DNA from: Actinomadura macra NBRC 14102
Lineage (GTDB): Bacteria; Actinomycetota; Actinomycetes; Streptosporangiales; Streptosporangiaceae
Assembly (NCBI RefSeq): GCF_001552215.1
Contig: NZ_BCQT01000011.1
Span: forward strand, 248,001-312,000
Reading direction: 5' to 3'
DNA: 64,000 nt
The translations under genes were made by a program, and so were the position numbers. Positions 19,201 through 26,281 of this stretch are shown here, piece after piece. The notes under the pieces were generated by a model. The model saw only the letters and a list, made by a program, of their open reading frames with translations. It ran no database searches and was not told the origin of the DNA. How positions within the stretch are numbered: position 1 is the first letter of the stretch; every line of letters begins with the position of its first letter.

Positions 19201-22200
19201 GTGGCCGACGTGTTCGGCGCGCCCGGCGACCGGATGTACCGCACCGGAGACCTGGTACGCCGCGCACCCGACGGCACTATCGAATTCTTCGGCCGTGTGG
19301 ACGACCAGGTGAAGATCCGTGGCTACCGGGTGGAGCCGGCGGAGATCGAGGCCGTCCTGGACGAGGACCCCGGTGTCGCGCACGCCGCGGTCATCGCTGA
19401 CGCGTCCGGGCCGGGCGAGGGCAAGCGCCTCGTCGGCTACGTCGTCCCCGAGACCTGGCCGGTGGACGCCGAGACCTTCACGCCGGCACTTCGCGCGCAT
19501 CTCAAGACGCGGCTGCCGGATTACATGGTCCCGGCGGCGTTGGTGCCGGTGGAGCGGCTGCCGCTGACCGTCAACGGCAAGCTCGACGTCAAGGCGCTGC
19601 CCGCACCGGCCGTCACCGGCGCCGCCGAGAGCCGCCCGCCGCGCACACCCGCCGAGGGGATCCTGTGCGGGCTGTTCGCCGACCTGCTGGGGCTGGAGCG
19701 GATCGGCATCGACGACGACTTCTTCGATCTGGGCGGTCACTCGCTGCTGGCCACCCGGCTGGTCGGCCGCGCCCGCGCCGCGCTCGGCGCGGAGCTGGCG
19801 ATCCGCGACCTGTTCGAGGCCCCGACGGTCGCCGAGCTCGCCGAGCGTGCCGCCGTCGCGTCCTCGGACGGGCGCCCGGAGCTGGTGCCGGTCGCGCGGC
19901 GGCCCGAGGAGCCGCCGCTGTCGTCCGCCCAGCAGCGGCTCTGGATGATCGAGCAACTGGTTCCCTCGGCCGCCTACAACTTCCCGCTGGTGATGCGGCT
20001 GCGCGGGGCGCTCGACGTCACCGTGTTCGAGGTCGCGCTGACCGACGTCATGGCGCGGCACGAGTCGCTGCGCACGCTGATCGTGGAGCATGAGGGCCGC
20101 CCGTTCCAGCGCGTCGTACCGGCCGACGACGCGCGTCCCGAGGTCCAGGTGGTCGAGGCCGACGAGGATCAGCTCGACGCGTTGCTGTCCGTCGCGCTCG
20201 GGCGCGGCTTCGACCTGTCGGCCGAACCGCCCCTCCGCGCGACGATCGTCAGGCTGGGCGAGGACCAGTACGTGGTCGCGCTCCTGCTGCACCACATCAC
20301 CACCGACGAGTGGTCGGACGGCCCCTTTCTACGCGATATGTCCACCGCCTACGCGGCGCGCGTCGCCGGGCAGGCCCCCCGTTGGGAGCCGCTGCCGGTT
20401 CAGTACGTGGACTTCACGCTCTGGCAGCGGGACCTGCTCGGCGACCGTTCCGAGCCCGGTAGCCTCGCCGCCCGCCAGCTCGCGTACTGGCGCGCGACCC
20501 TGGACGGTGCGCCGGAACGGCTCGAACTGCCGACCGATCGTCCGCACCCCGCCCGGCCGAGCGTCCTCGGCGGCGAGCTGACCGTCGAGCTGGACCCCGC
20601 CGATTGCGCGGCTCTGCGGCGGATGGCCCAGAGCAGCGGCGCGAGCATGTTCATGGTGTGCCACGCGGTGGTCGCCGCGCTGCTGCACCGGCTCGGTGCC
20701 GGGGACGACCTCCCGCTGGGCGCGCCCATCTCCGGCCGCACCGACGGGGCGCTGGACGACCTGGTCGGCTTCTTCGTCAACACGCTGGTGCTGCGCACCG
20801 ACGTGTCCGGCGACCCGACGTTCGCTGAGCTGGTCACGCGGGTCCGGGAGACCGACCTGGCCGCCTTCTCCCACCAGGACGTGCCGTTCGAGGCCGTGGT
20901 GGAGGAGCTGAACCCGGTCCGCTCGCCCGACCGCAATCCGCTCTTCCAGGTCATGGTCGGCTTCCGCAATAGCGCCGACGGCGACTTCGAGCTCGCCGGC
21001 CTCAAGGTCGCGCCGCAGCCGGTGGAGGCCCGCACGGCCAAGTTCGATCTGGTCTTCAGCTTCGCCGAGGACGCGGCCACCGGACGGATCGCGTGCGTGC
21101 TGGAGTACAGCTCGGACGTGTTCGACAGGTCCACGGTCGCGACGCTGGGGGAGCGGCTGACCCGGCTCGTCGGCGCGGTCGCCGCCGACCCGCGACTGCG
21201 CGTCGGCGACATCGATGTGCTGATCGGTGACGAGCGAGCCCAGGTCCTCACCGGCTTCAACCAGACCGCGCGTGCCGTGGCGGAGGACACCCTGACCGGA
21301 ATGTTCCGGCGCTGCGTGGCCGAGCGTGCCGACGCCGTCGCGGTGGTGGACGGGGCGCGCACCGTCACCTACGCCGAACTGGACGTGCTGTCGGATCGCA
21401 TGGCGTGGTTGCTGGCCCGGTACGGCGTGCGGTCCGAGAGCGTGGTCGGCCTGGCCGTGCCGCGTTCGGTGGAGATGGTCGCGGTGATGCTCGGCGTCAA
21501 CAAGCTCGGCGCCGCGTTCCTGCCCCTCGATCTGGCCCACCCGGCCGACCGCCTCGCGTACATGCTCGACGACTCCTCGGCCACGGCGGTCGTCGTGACC
21601 GAGCAGGTCGCGGGCAAGGTCCCCGAGGTCGACGGGGTCCGTTCGGTGATACTGGACGCTCCGGACGTCGCCACCGAGTTCGCGGGGATCGAGCCGGGCG
21701 GTGCCTTTCCGGAGGTCGCGCTCGACCAGGCCGCGTACGTCATCTACACCTCGGGCTCGACAGGGCGCCCCAAGGGCGTCGTCGTCCCGCACGAGGGCAT
21801 CGGCAGCCTGGTCGCCACCGCCGTCGACCGGATGGGGCTGACAGCCGACAGCCGCGTGCTGCAGTTCGCGTCCATCGGCTTCGATGTGACGATCTTCGAG
21901 CTGACGATGGCGCTGTGCCACGGCGGCCGCCTGATCCTCGTCCCGGACACCGCGCGGGTACCCGGCCCCGAGCTGACCGGCTTCATGAACGAGCAGGGCA
22001 TCACGCATGCGATCCTGCCCCCGTCGCTGGTCGCCGCGCTCCCCGGCGGCTGCGTCCTGCCCGAAGGCGCCACCGTGCTGGTCGGAACGGAGACCGTGCC
22101 ACCGGGCGTGATCGGGCGCTGGGCGGGCCACCTGCGGCTGCTGGCCGCCTACGGACTGACGGAGGCCACGGTCAATTCCACCCTGTGGCCCGCCGAACAG

Positions 22201-24279
22201 GGCTGGACGGGAGCCGTGCCCATCGGCGTCCCCGACCCCAACTCCCGGGTGTACGTACTGGACGAACGCCTGCGGCCGGTGCCGCCGGGCGTGGCCGGAG
22301 AACTGTACGTCGCCGGGCGCGGCCTCGCGCGCGGCTACCTGGGACGGCCGGACCTCACCGCGGAACGGTTCGTGGCATGTCCATTCGGGCGGCCCGGGTC
22401 TCGCATGTACCGCACCGGCGACCGTGCCCGCTGGCGCGACGACGGGAACCTGGACTTCCTCGGCCGGGTCGACGACCAGATCAAGGTCCGCGGCTTCCGT
22501 ATCGAGCCGGGAGAGATCGTCGGGGCGATGACCCGGCATGCCGATGTCCGCCAGGCGGCCGTGGTCGCCGACCGGAGCGGCCAGGACACCAGGCTCATCG
22601 GCTACGCCGTCGCAGAGCCGGACTCCGGCCTCCTCGACCCGGCCGAAGTGCGCGCCCACGCCGCGACCCTCCTGCCGGACTACATGGTCCCGGCGGCGGT
22701 GGTGGTACTCGACGGGCCGCTGCCACTCACGTCCAACGGCAAACTCGACCGCCGCGCGCTGCCCGCCCCCGACTGGGCGGCGATGACCGGCTCCGCGCGG
22801 CCCGTCACCGCCCTGCAGCGGACGCTGTCCGCCCTGTTCGCCGAAGTCCTCGATCTGCCTGAGGCCGGCCTGCACGACAACTTCTTCGAGCTGGGCGGCC
22901 ACTCGATGTCCGCGATGCGGCTCCTGGGCCGCATCCGCACGACGCTGGACGCCGGGCTGGCCCTGCGCGATGTGTTCGACGCTCCCACGGTCGCCGCACT
23001 CGCCGAACGGCTCGACGCGGACGGGACGTCCAGCGGGGGGCCGCGACTGGTTCCCGGTCCCGAGCGTCCGGAGATCCTGCCACTGGCGCCATCCCAGGAA
23101 TGGCAGTGGACCCGCTACCGACAGGGAGCGTGGCAGTCGTACAGCATGGCGTTCGCGCTGCGCTCGCCGGGCCCTCTGGACGGCGAGGCCATCGCCGCCG
23201 CGCTCGCCGACATCGCCGGGCGCCACGAACCGCTGCGCACCCGCTTCACCGACGGGCGTCAGGAGCCCGCCGAGCTCACGCTGGAACACCTCCAGGTCAC
23301 CGGCCTGGACGAGGCGTTGAGCGCACTCGCCCGCGAACCGGCCGACCTGACCGGGCATCCGCCGCTGCGGGCCCGCCTGCTCACGGACGCGCACGGCGCG
23401 CAGGCGCTGCTGCTGACGATGCATCCCCTCGGTGTGGACGATTGGTCCGCCGTGCCGCTGAGCCGCGACTTCGCGACCGCTCTCGCGGCCCGGCGACGCG
23501 GGCGGGAGCCGCACTGGGAGCCGTTGTCGATCTCCTACACCGACTACACGCTGTGGGCGCATCAGGTGGTCGGCGAGGTAGGGAAACGGCAGCTCTCCTA
23601 CTGGCGTGAGGCGCTGGACGGACTACCCGTCCGGATCGCGCTGCCCTACGATCGGCGGCCGGTCACGGACCGCCGGGGTCCCGGGCAGTACGTGGAGTTC
23701 CAGATCGACGGCGACCTGCACCGGGCGATCGACGCGCTCGCCGCGGGCACCGGGACGAGCATGTTCATGGTGTTGCAGGCCGCGCTGGCGACCCTGCTCA
23801 CCCGGCACGGCTCCGGCACGGACCTGCCGATCGCCTCCCCGGTCGCGGGCCGCACTGAGGAGCAGCTCACCGACCTGGTCGGATGCTTCTCCAACACCAT
23901 CGTCCTGCGTACCTCCACCGCCGGCGACCCTGGCTTCGCCGAGCTGCTCAGCCGGGTGCGGGAGACCGACCTGGCCGCCTTCGACCGGCAGGACGTCCCG
24001 TTCGACCGGGTCGTCTCCGCGCTCGGACTGGCCGCGCCCCAGGTGATGCTGGTCCACCATGAACAGGCCGGGCTGTCGAAGATCCCGGACGACGACGCCG
24101 CCTTCGAGCTCGTCCCGACCGGGGCCCTGCCCGCCGAGCTGACGCTCAGCTTCTACGAACCGCGCGGGGACGGCCCCGTCGACTGCCTGCTGCTGTACGA
24201 CGCGGGGCTGTTCGACCGGGCCACCATTCGCGGTCTGACCGACGAACTGCTCGACATCCTGAGGAGGAACACCCGATGA
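10207..24279 (+). CDS. Four-module hydroxamate-siderophore NRPS (A-MT-T-C-A-T-C-A-T-C-A-T-C)
   Basis: About 4690 aa from GTG 10207, which has GGAGG seven bases upstream. Module 1 (residues ~45-1010) is a loading module with no C domain. Its adenylation domain is split by an N-methyltransferase (~495-760, SAM motif VLEIGVGSGL) before the closing PSGKLDR; carrier Ser996. Module 2 has HHIVADGWS near 1206 and carrier Ser2077; module 3 has HHLILWDGWS near 2283 and carrier Ser3179; module 4 has HHITTDEWS near 3363 and carrier Ser4233. A terminal C domain (~4290-4690) reads HPLGVDDW in place of HHxxxDG. No thioesterase or epimerase domain is present. Aligned by eye to GrsA PheA, the specificity residues of A3 are D-M-E-N-L-G-L-I-N, the code I know for N5-hydroxyornithine in coelichelin. 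A1 (D-V-W-I-L-A-A-V-N) and A4 (D-V-F-I-V-V-A-V-N) resemble each other; A2 reads D-A-L-A-F-G-V-V-Q. Its stop overlaps mbtH. Confidence 0.93.
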   Translation: MTQEIHVGQGAEPSPAGPSPEERHRMLVEWNDTECRVPPTTLPAKFEARVRENPDAVALVFDDIELTYAQVNARANKLAHVLIERGVGPERFVALALARTPEMIVAELAVLKAGGAYLPLDPDYPAERLAFMLGDAKPVCLVTTHALAEAVPDVAETSRVLLDDPRIAAGLDASPATDPQVALQVRNAAYVIYTSGSTGRPKGVVVTHSGVAKLVATQTERFGVGPHSRVLQFASPSFDVAFWDLCLGLLSGGRLVIVPSERRVPGPELSEYAHAHGVDFMILPPALLTTMPEDCTLPENATLLAGTERVSAELVARWSPGRRMFNAYGPTEATVNSTLGECPDDPPPGSAVPIGRPDPGTRAYVLDDALRPAPVGVTGELYLGGSGLARGYLNRPGQTSERFVADPFGEPGERLYRTGDVVRWRSDGQLEFVGRADDQVKIRGFRVETGEIEAALGAHPSVAQTAVTVREDRPGDRRLVAYVVPATGSGPRRDERRERSQVDDWKRLHELLYSAVRTEKGGLRESFTGWNSTYDGRPIPLEEMREWRDATIDRIMSLRPRRVLEIGVGSGLILSRVAPHCESYWGTDLSEEAITALRGQVDAVADLAGRVELRAQPAHDFDGLPRAHFDTVVINSVVQYFPSADYLVQVLRSAVDLLAPGGSVFVGDVRNLRLLRCLRSAVEVHRAAEDAALPDLRAAAEQAVRWEGELLLDPDFFPALACGVDGVRGVDVRVKRARHHNELSRYRYDVVLRTGPGPEPSRAVEMRWGTDVADPAALRDRLAERPPMLRVSGVPNARLAEDLAAVRTLWPDEGVSGGIDPEALWGLGEEFGYTTAVTWSGTGTDGAIDVVFADADAEPGEIYRPAGDGDLAAPAAYANTPSGFRDVGALVHSLRAHLRSRLPAYMVPAAFVPLVELPVLPSGKLDREALPAPDYGALASSRREAGAAVSIDGETRQVKDEDRRAREEILRGVYAEVLAAPEVGVEDDFIELGGDSILAIQVLIRARAAGLSLSAGDVFRNRTVAALALAASAGPGPAAGSSRDDEEPLVRLGGEDVRELTRLAGDIDEVLPLTPLQEGFLFHTLVDGRSGNVYVVQHVIDLRGPVDGSALRRAAQAVLDRHAPLRAGFGRLADGRVVQFIPKNPATLPWREVDLSDLDPDERDVRAAAVVAEENALGFDLERPPLLRCTLVRHDPDHHSLVLMFHHIVADGWSVQIMLRELLESYDASEDGEPRRLPAVTPYRNYLAWLARRDREAGLAAWRKALDDLPGPTRLAEVLPIPPGEDAEGRRRAEVRLELSEETTAALTACARRYGFTLGTLVQGAWGLLLGRMTGRGDVVFGTAVSGRAADLDGIESMVGMFVNTLPVRMWWRPGQPLAEALTLLQSEQSALLDHQYLGLAPIQRLTGSGDLFDTLVVLENYPGEHDLTDPSGTIAITGIDFTNVEQYPLALIVLPGRRLALRIDHDAARLARATAQRIAERLTAVLAVMATDPGRPVARVEPPKPDEGTHAALLTEPRAVPAPTLDAVIAAQAARTPAATAVIGDAGQGTATLTYAELDRQAQALAQRLRARGTRPGEIVAVALPRSTDLVVALLGVLKAGAAYLPLDIDQPVNRLAYMIEDSGARTVLTSREAAARLPNPDGVSPFFLDDGDVPDGSSKAADAGHGPDHPAYLIYTSGSTGLPKGVLVPHRAIVSQLTWLTERVSLGADDRVLHHLSASFDASLLELFWPLCAGAGIVPARPGGQRDAAYLAGLIREHRVTTMAMVPSLLAAFLQSAEDADDLEGTRSLRRVFSGGEALTAEFAERWREATGVPMYNVYGPTETTVQVSYWKHDGAVQAGPVPIGRPVAGTRLYVLDEALRPVPPGAAGELYVAGIQVAHGYQGRCRMTAERFVADPFGTPGERMYRTGDLVRRHVRDDGDGYLTYVGRVDRQVKVRGNRIELGEVEAGVAAERGVRRAAVVDRRDGPGGVRLVAYVVPSPDVSLDPEVLRESLARTLPEPMVPAAVVVLGELPLTPGGKIDRAALPAPEPVAGREAARAPRNARERLLCEIFAEVLQTGEVGIDDDFFSLGGDSILSIVLSGRAHRAGLAIAPQQVFEHRTPSDLATSATLIAEVARSGPQEPLISLTDEERERLAELSPVPVEEVWPLSPLQEGLFFHSSYDTGALDVYTAQVTFDFPHRVDAARLRTACEAVLARHTALRAGYTGDGLRQPVQFIGAEPGAPLEEIDLSGLGPGQRQEAIDRILAEDRRRRFDLARPPLFRLLLIRLGDGTDRLVITHHLILWDGWSAWLFFEQLIALYERRGDSSGLPPTGSYRDYLAWLNEQDSGGAAAAWRQALTGLEEPTLVGPVDRALEPVIPDRRRAELSEPLTERLYAAVRRHGLTLNTVFSTAWALVLSNATGRGDVVFGTAVAGRPGDVPHVESVIGMFLNTVPVRVALDPRETVPDLLRRAQRERAALMPHDYLGLRDIQQAAGHARLFDTLYVLQNLGDEDDMAELQRRHGIVEAEGLDATHYPITLVVTPGLPVRMKLDHRPDVIDRRFAESLLRRFTTVIERLVDGLGEEAPSRIGSIDLLQPREWQALAAEWDATRRPVPNETVSEMLAAQAARTPGEVAVLAKEETLTYAELDARVNRLARLLLSSGAAPERVVALGLPRSADMVAALFAVLRTGAAYLPLELDHPAERLADMLTDAEPVCVLTTTAVAASVLGGVPHPKIALDDPAVAAELASLSGDEINDAERPGFERTRPDRLEHPAYVIYTSGSTGRPKGVVTPYRGLTNMQLNHREAIFDPAIASVAGRPDGAGRSGEARRRLRIAHTVSFAFDMSWEELLWLVEGHEVHICDEDLRRDAEALVAYCDRHQVDVVNVTPTYAHHLIEEGLLDHDPDAGRHRPVLVLLGGEAVTETVWARLRDTEGTFGYNLYGPTEYTINTLGGGTRDSDTPTVGRPIWNTRAYVLDAALRPVPDGAPGELYIAGIGLARGYHRRPGLTAERFVADVFGAPGDRMYRTGDLVRRAPDGTIEFFGRVDDQVKIRGYRVEPAEIEAVLDEDPGVAHAAVIADASGPGEGKRLVGYVVPETWPVDAETFTPALRAHLKTRLPDYMVPAALVPVERLPLTVNGKLDVKALPAPAVTGAAESRPPRTPAEGILCGLFADLLGLERIGIDDDFFDLGGHSLLATRLVGRARAALGAELAIRDLFEAPTVAELAERAAVASSDGRPELVPVARRPEEPPLSSAQQRLWMIEQLVPSAAYNFPLVMRLRGALDVTVFEVALTDVMARHESLRTLIVEHEGRPFQRVVPADDARPEVQVVEADEDQLDALLSVALGRGFDLSAEPPLRATIVRLGEDQYVVALLLHHITTDEWSDGPFLRDMSTAYAARVAGQAPRWEPLPVQYVDFTLWQRDLLGDRSEPGSLAARQLAYWRATLDGAPERLELPTDRPHPARPSVLGGELTVELDPADCAALRRMAQSSGASMFMVCHAVVAALLHRLGAGDDLPLGAPISGRTDGALDDLVGFFVNTLVLRTDVSGDPTFAELVTRVRETDLAAFSHQDVPFEAVVEELNPVRSPDRNPLFQVMVGFRNSADGDFELAGLKVAPQPVEARTAKFDLVFSFAEDAATGRIACVLEYSSDVFDRSTVATLGERLTRLVGAVAADPRLRVGDIDVLIGDERAQVLTGFNQTARAVAEDTLTGMFRRCVAERADAVAVVDGARTVTYAELDVLSDRMAWLLARYGVRSESVVGLAVPRSVEMVAVMLGVNKLGAAFLPLDLAHPADRLAYMLDDSSATAVVVTEQVAGKVPEVDGVRSVILDAPDVATEFAGIEPGGAFPEVALDQAAYVIYTSGSTGRPKGVVVPHEGIGSLVATAVDRMGLTADSRVLQFASIGFDVTIFELTMALCHGGRLILVPDTARVPGPELTGFMNEQGITHAILPPSLVAALPGGCVLPEGATVLVGTETVPPGVIGRWAGHLRLLAAYGLTEATVNSTLWPAEQGWTGAVPIGVPDPNSRVYVLDERLRPVPPGVAGELYVAGRGLARGYLGRPDLTAERFVACPFGRPGSRMYRTGDRARWRDDGNLDFLGRVDDQIKVRGFRIEPGEIVGAMTRHADVRQAAVVADRSGQDTRLIGYAVAEPDSGLLDPAEVRAHAATLLPDYMVPAAVVVLDGPLPLTSNGKLDRRALPAPDWAAMTGSARPVTALQRTLSALFAEVLDLPEAGLHDNFFELGGHSMSAMRLLGRIRTTLDAGLALRDVFDAPTVAALAERLDADGTSSGGPRLVPGPERPEILPLAPSQEWQWTRYRQGAWQSYSMAFALRSPGPLDGEAIAAALADIAGRHEPLRTRFTDGRQEPAELTLEHLQVTGLDEALSALAREPADLTGHPPLRARLLTDAHGAQALLLTMHPLGVDDWSAVPLSRDFATALAARRRGREPHWEPLSISYTDYTLWAHQVVGEVGKRQLSYWREALDGLPVRIALPYDRRPVTDRRGPGQYVEFQIDGDLHRAIDALAAGTGTSMFMVLQAALATLLTRHGSGTDLPIASPVAGRTEEQLTDLVGCFSNTIVLRTSTAGDPGFAELLSRVRETDLAAFDRQDVPFDRVVSALGLAAPQVMLVHHEQAGLSKIPDDDAAFELVPTGALPAELTLSFYEPRGDGPVDCLLLYDAGLFDRATIRGLTDELLDILRRNTR

Positions 24280-24497
24280 GCACCAACCCGTTCGATGATC
24301 TCGATGGTCGCTTCCTCGTCCTGGTCAACGACGAGGGCCAGCACTCGCTGTGGCCCTCGTTCGCCGACGTTCCGGCGGGCTGGACGGTCGCCTTCGGCGA
24401 GGATTCCCGCGAGGCGTGCTTGCAATACGTGACAGAGAACTGGACCGACCTGCGCCCCCGCAGCCTCGTGGAGACGATGAACGCTACCGCGGACTAG
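24276..24497 (+). CDS. mbtH: MbtH-like NRPS adenylation partner
   Basis: 73 aa. It shows the diagnostic N-terminal NPFDD and the invariant tryptophan blocks HSLWPSFADVPAGW and NWTDLRP. MbtH proteins bind NRPS adenylation domains and are needed for their solubility or activity. The ATG overlaps the NRPS stop (ATGA) and is preceded by GAGGAGG, so translation is coupled. Its TAG stop lies within a CTAG shared with the stop of the convergent exporter. Confidence 0.95.
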   Translation: MSTNPFDDLDGRFLVLVNDEGQHSLWPSFADVPAGWTVAFGEDSREACLQYVTENWTDLRPRSLVETMNATAD

Positions 24498-26260
24498 CTC
24501 TGGCGGCCGTCCGACCAGGCGGCCCAGAGCGTCGCGTACCGGTTCCCGGCACCCACGAGCTCCTCGTGGGTGCCGGTCTCGGCCACGCGCCCACCATCGA
24601 GCACCACGATCCGGTCGGCCGTCGCCGCCTGGGTGAGGCGGTGCGCGACCACCAGGGCGGACCGCCCCTCGATCGCCGCGGCCGCCGAGGTCTCCAACTC
24701 CCGGGCCCCCGCACTTCCGGCCTCGGCCGTGGCCTCGTCGAGGACCACCACGGGCGGGTCGGCCAGGACGACCCGGGCGAGGGCGAGCTGCTGCGCCTGC
24801 GCGGCCGTGAGGCGGTGCCCGCTCTCACCGACCACCGTGTGCAGCCCGTCCGGCATGGCCTGCGCCCATCCCAGCGCGCCCACCCGGTCGAGCGCCGCGC
24901 GCAGCTCGTCGTCGGTCGCATCCGGACGGGCCAGCCGGAGGTCGTCGGCCAGCGAGCCGGCGAACACGTGCACCTCCTGGGTGACCAGCGCGACGCCCTC
25001 GCGGACGAGGATCGCACCGTCGTCCGGGTGGTGGATGCCCACGATCAGCTTGGCCAACGTGGTCTTGCCCGCGCCGCTGGCGCCGACCACCGCCACCCTC
25101 TCCTTCTCGGCGATGCGCAGGTCGATGTCGTGCAGCACCGGATGACCGGGCCGGTAGGAGTAGCTGACGCCGCGGACCTCGACCGAGCCGCCGGTCGGGA
25201 CGGCATGCTGGGGAAGGGAGACGGGTGACGGCACCGTCTCGGCCACGCCGACCAGCCGGGCCAGGCCCGCGACGGCGCTCTGCGCGTCGTCCACCAGGCT
25301 GAGCACGATATTGATCGGGTTGAACAGATAGTGGAAGTACAGTGCCGCGGCGCTGGCCGTGCCGATGCTGACCGCGTCGTTACGGACGAGCAGGAAACCG
25401 GCGACCAGCACCGCCGACAGGCCCACGAACTCGGCGAGGTTGAGGCGGGAGTAGAACCGGGTCATCAGGCGCACGCCGCGCAGCGCGAGGTCCACTGCCG
25501 CCTGCGACCTGCTCCTGACCCGCTCGGCGTGCTCGTCCTCCAGCCGGAACGCCCGCACGGTGGACGCTCCGCCGATCGAGCCGAGCAGTTCCTGTTGCTG
25601 GGCGCCGATCGCGATCCGCTGGGCCGCGTACAGCGGAACGGCCCGGCGCACGTACCACCGCACGGTATGCACCTGGAAGGGCACGGCCAGCAGCGCCACC
25701 AGCAGGAACCGCCAATCCAGGATCGCCATCGCGACCAGGGTCAGCACAATGGTCAGCAACGATCGCGCCAGGGCCGGGACGGCCTCCCGGACCACTCTGG
25801 TGATCACTGAGACGTCGTTGGTGACCCGGGAGGTCAGGTCGCCCGAGCCCGCCCGCTCGACCTGTTCCAGCGGCAGTCGCAGGGCCCGGTCCACGAACCG
25901 CTCGCGCAGCGTGGCCAGCATGCCCTCTCCGGCGCGGGCGACCGAGCCGAGCCCGTACACGGTCAACAACCCCTGGGCCACCGCGATCGCCACGAGCCAG
26001 CCGGCGGGCTCGTTGAGCGCCGAGGCGGGACGCCCCTGCACGACCAGGTCGATGACGTGTCCCAGCACCGGCGCGGTGAGCAATCCGACCCCCGTGGCGG
26101 CGACCAGGGCCAGCGACCCGCCCACGACCGTGCGCCGGTGCGGGCGCGCCAGCTCACGGACCGCGGCGCGCGTGCGCGCCGCGGATGCCGTGGGCAACAG
26201 TTCGCGCTCCTCGTCGGCGCGGTCGGAGCGCTCGTCGGTCACCCGCTCGTCGATGGTCAT
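24494..26260 (-). CDS. Siderophore ABC exporter half-transporter, catalytic Walker site
   Basis: 588 aa from ATG 26260 (GAAGGG upstream; GTG 26278 also possible). An N-terminal six-helix ABC exporter domain is followed by an NBD with intact Walker A GASGAGKTT and Walker B VVVLDEATAE. The signature is degenerate, RLTAAQAQQLALAR instead of LSGGQ. It is encoded directly after its partner, which has the opposite defect, so together they can form one competent ATP site. The position in the siderophore locus suggests export of the desferri-siderophore, though IrtAB-type importers share this fold. Confidence 0.85.
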   Translation of the reverse strand: MTIDERVTDERSDRADEERELLPTASAARTRAAVRELARPHRRTVVGGSLALVAATGVGLLTAPVLGHVIDLVVQGRPASALNEPAGWLVAIAVAQGLLTVYGLGSVARAGEGMLATLRERFVDRALRLPLEQVERAGSGDLTSRVTNDVSVITRVVREAVPALARSLLTIVLTLVAMAILDWRFLLVALLAVPFQVHTVRWYVRRAVPLYAAQRIAIGAQQQELLGSIGGASTVRAFRLEDEHAERVRSRSQAAVDLALRGVRLMTRFYSRLNLAEFVGLSAVLVAGFLLVRNDAVSIGTASAAALYFHYLFNPINIVLSLVDDAQSAVAGLARLVGVAETVPSPVSLPQHAVPTGGSVEVRGVSYSYRPGHPVLHDIDLRIAEKERVAVVGASGAGKTTLAKLIVGIHHPDDGAILVREGVALVTQEVHVFAGSLADDLRLARPDATDDELRAALDRVGALGWAQAMPDGLHTVVGESGHRLTAAQAQQLALARVVLADPPVVVLDEATAEAGSAGARELETSAAAAIEGRSALVVAHRLTQAATADRIVVLDGGRVAETGTHEELVGAGNRYATLWAAWSDGRQS

Positions 26261-26281
26261 CAGGGAGCCCTTCTCCACTCG

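Noticed and set aside
17158..23562. Very long minus-strand ORFs (over 1000 codons) under the NRPS gene
   Set aside because: They mirror the codon structure of the NRPS on the opposite strand, are His/Arg/Gly-rich and contain no domain motifs.
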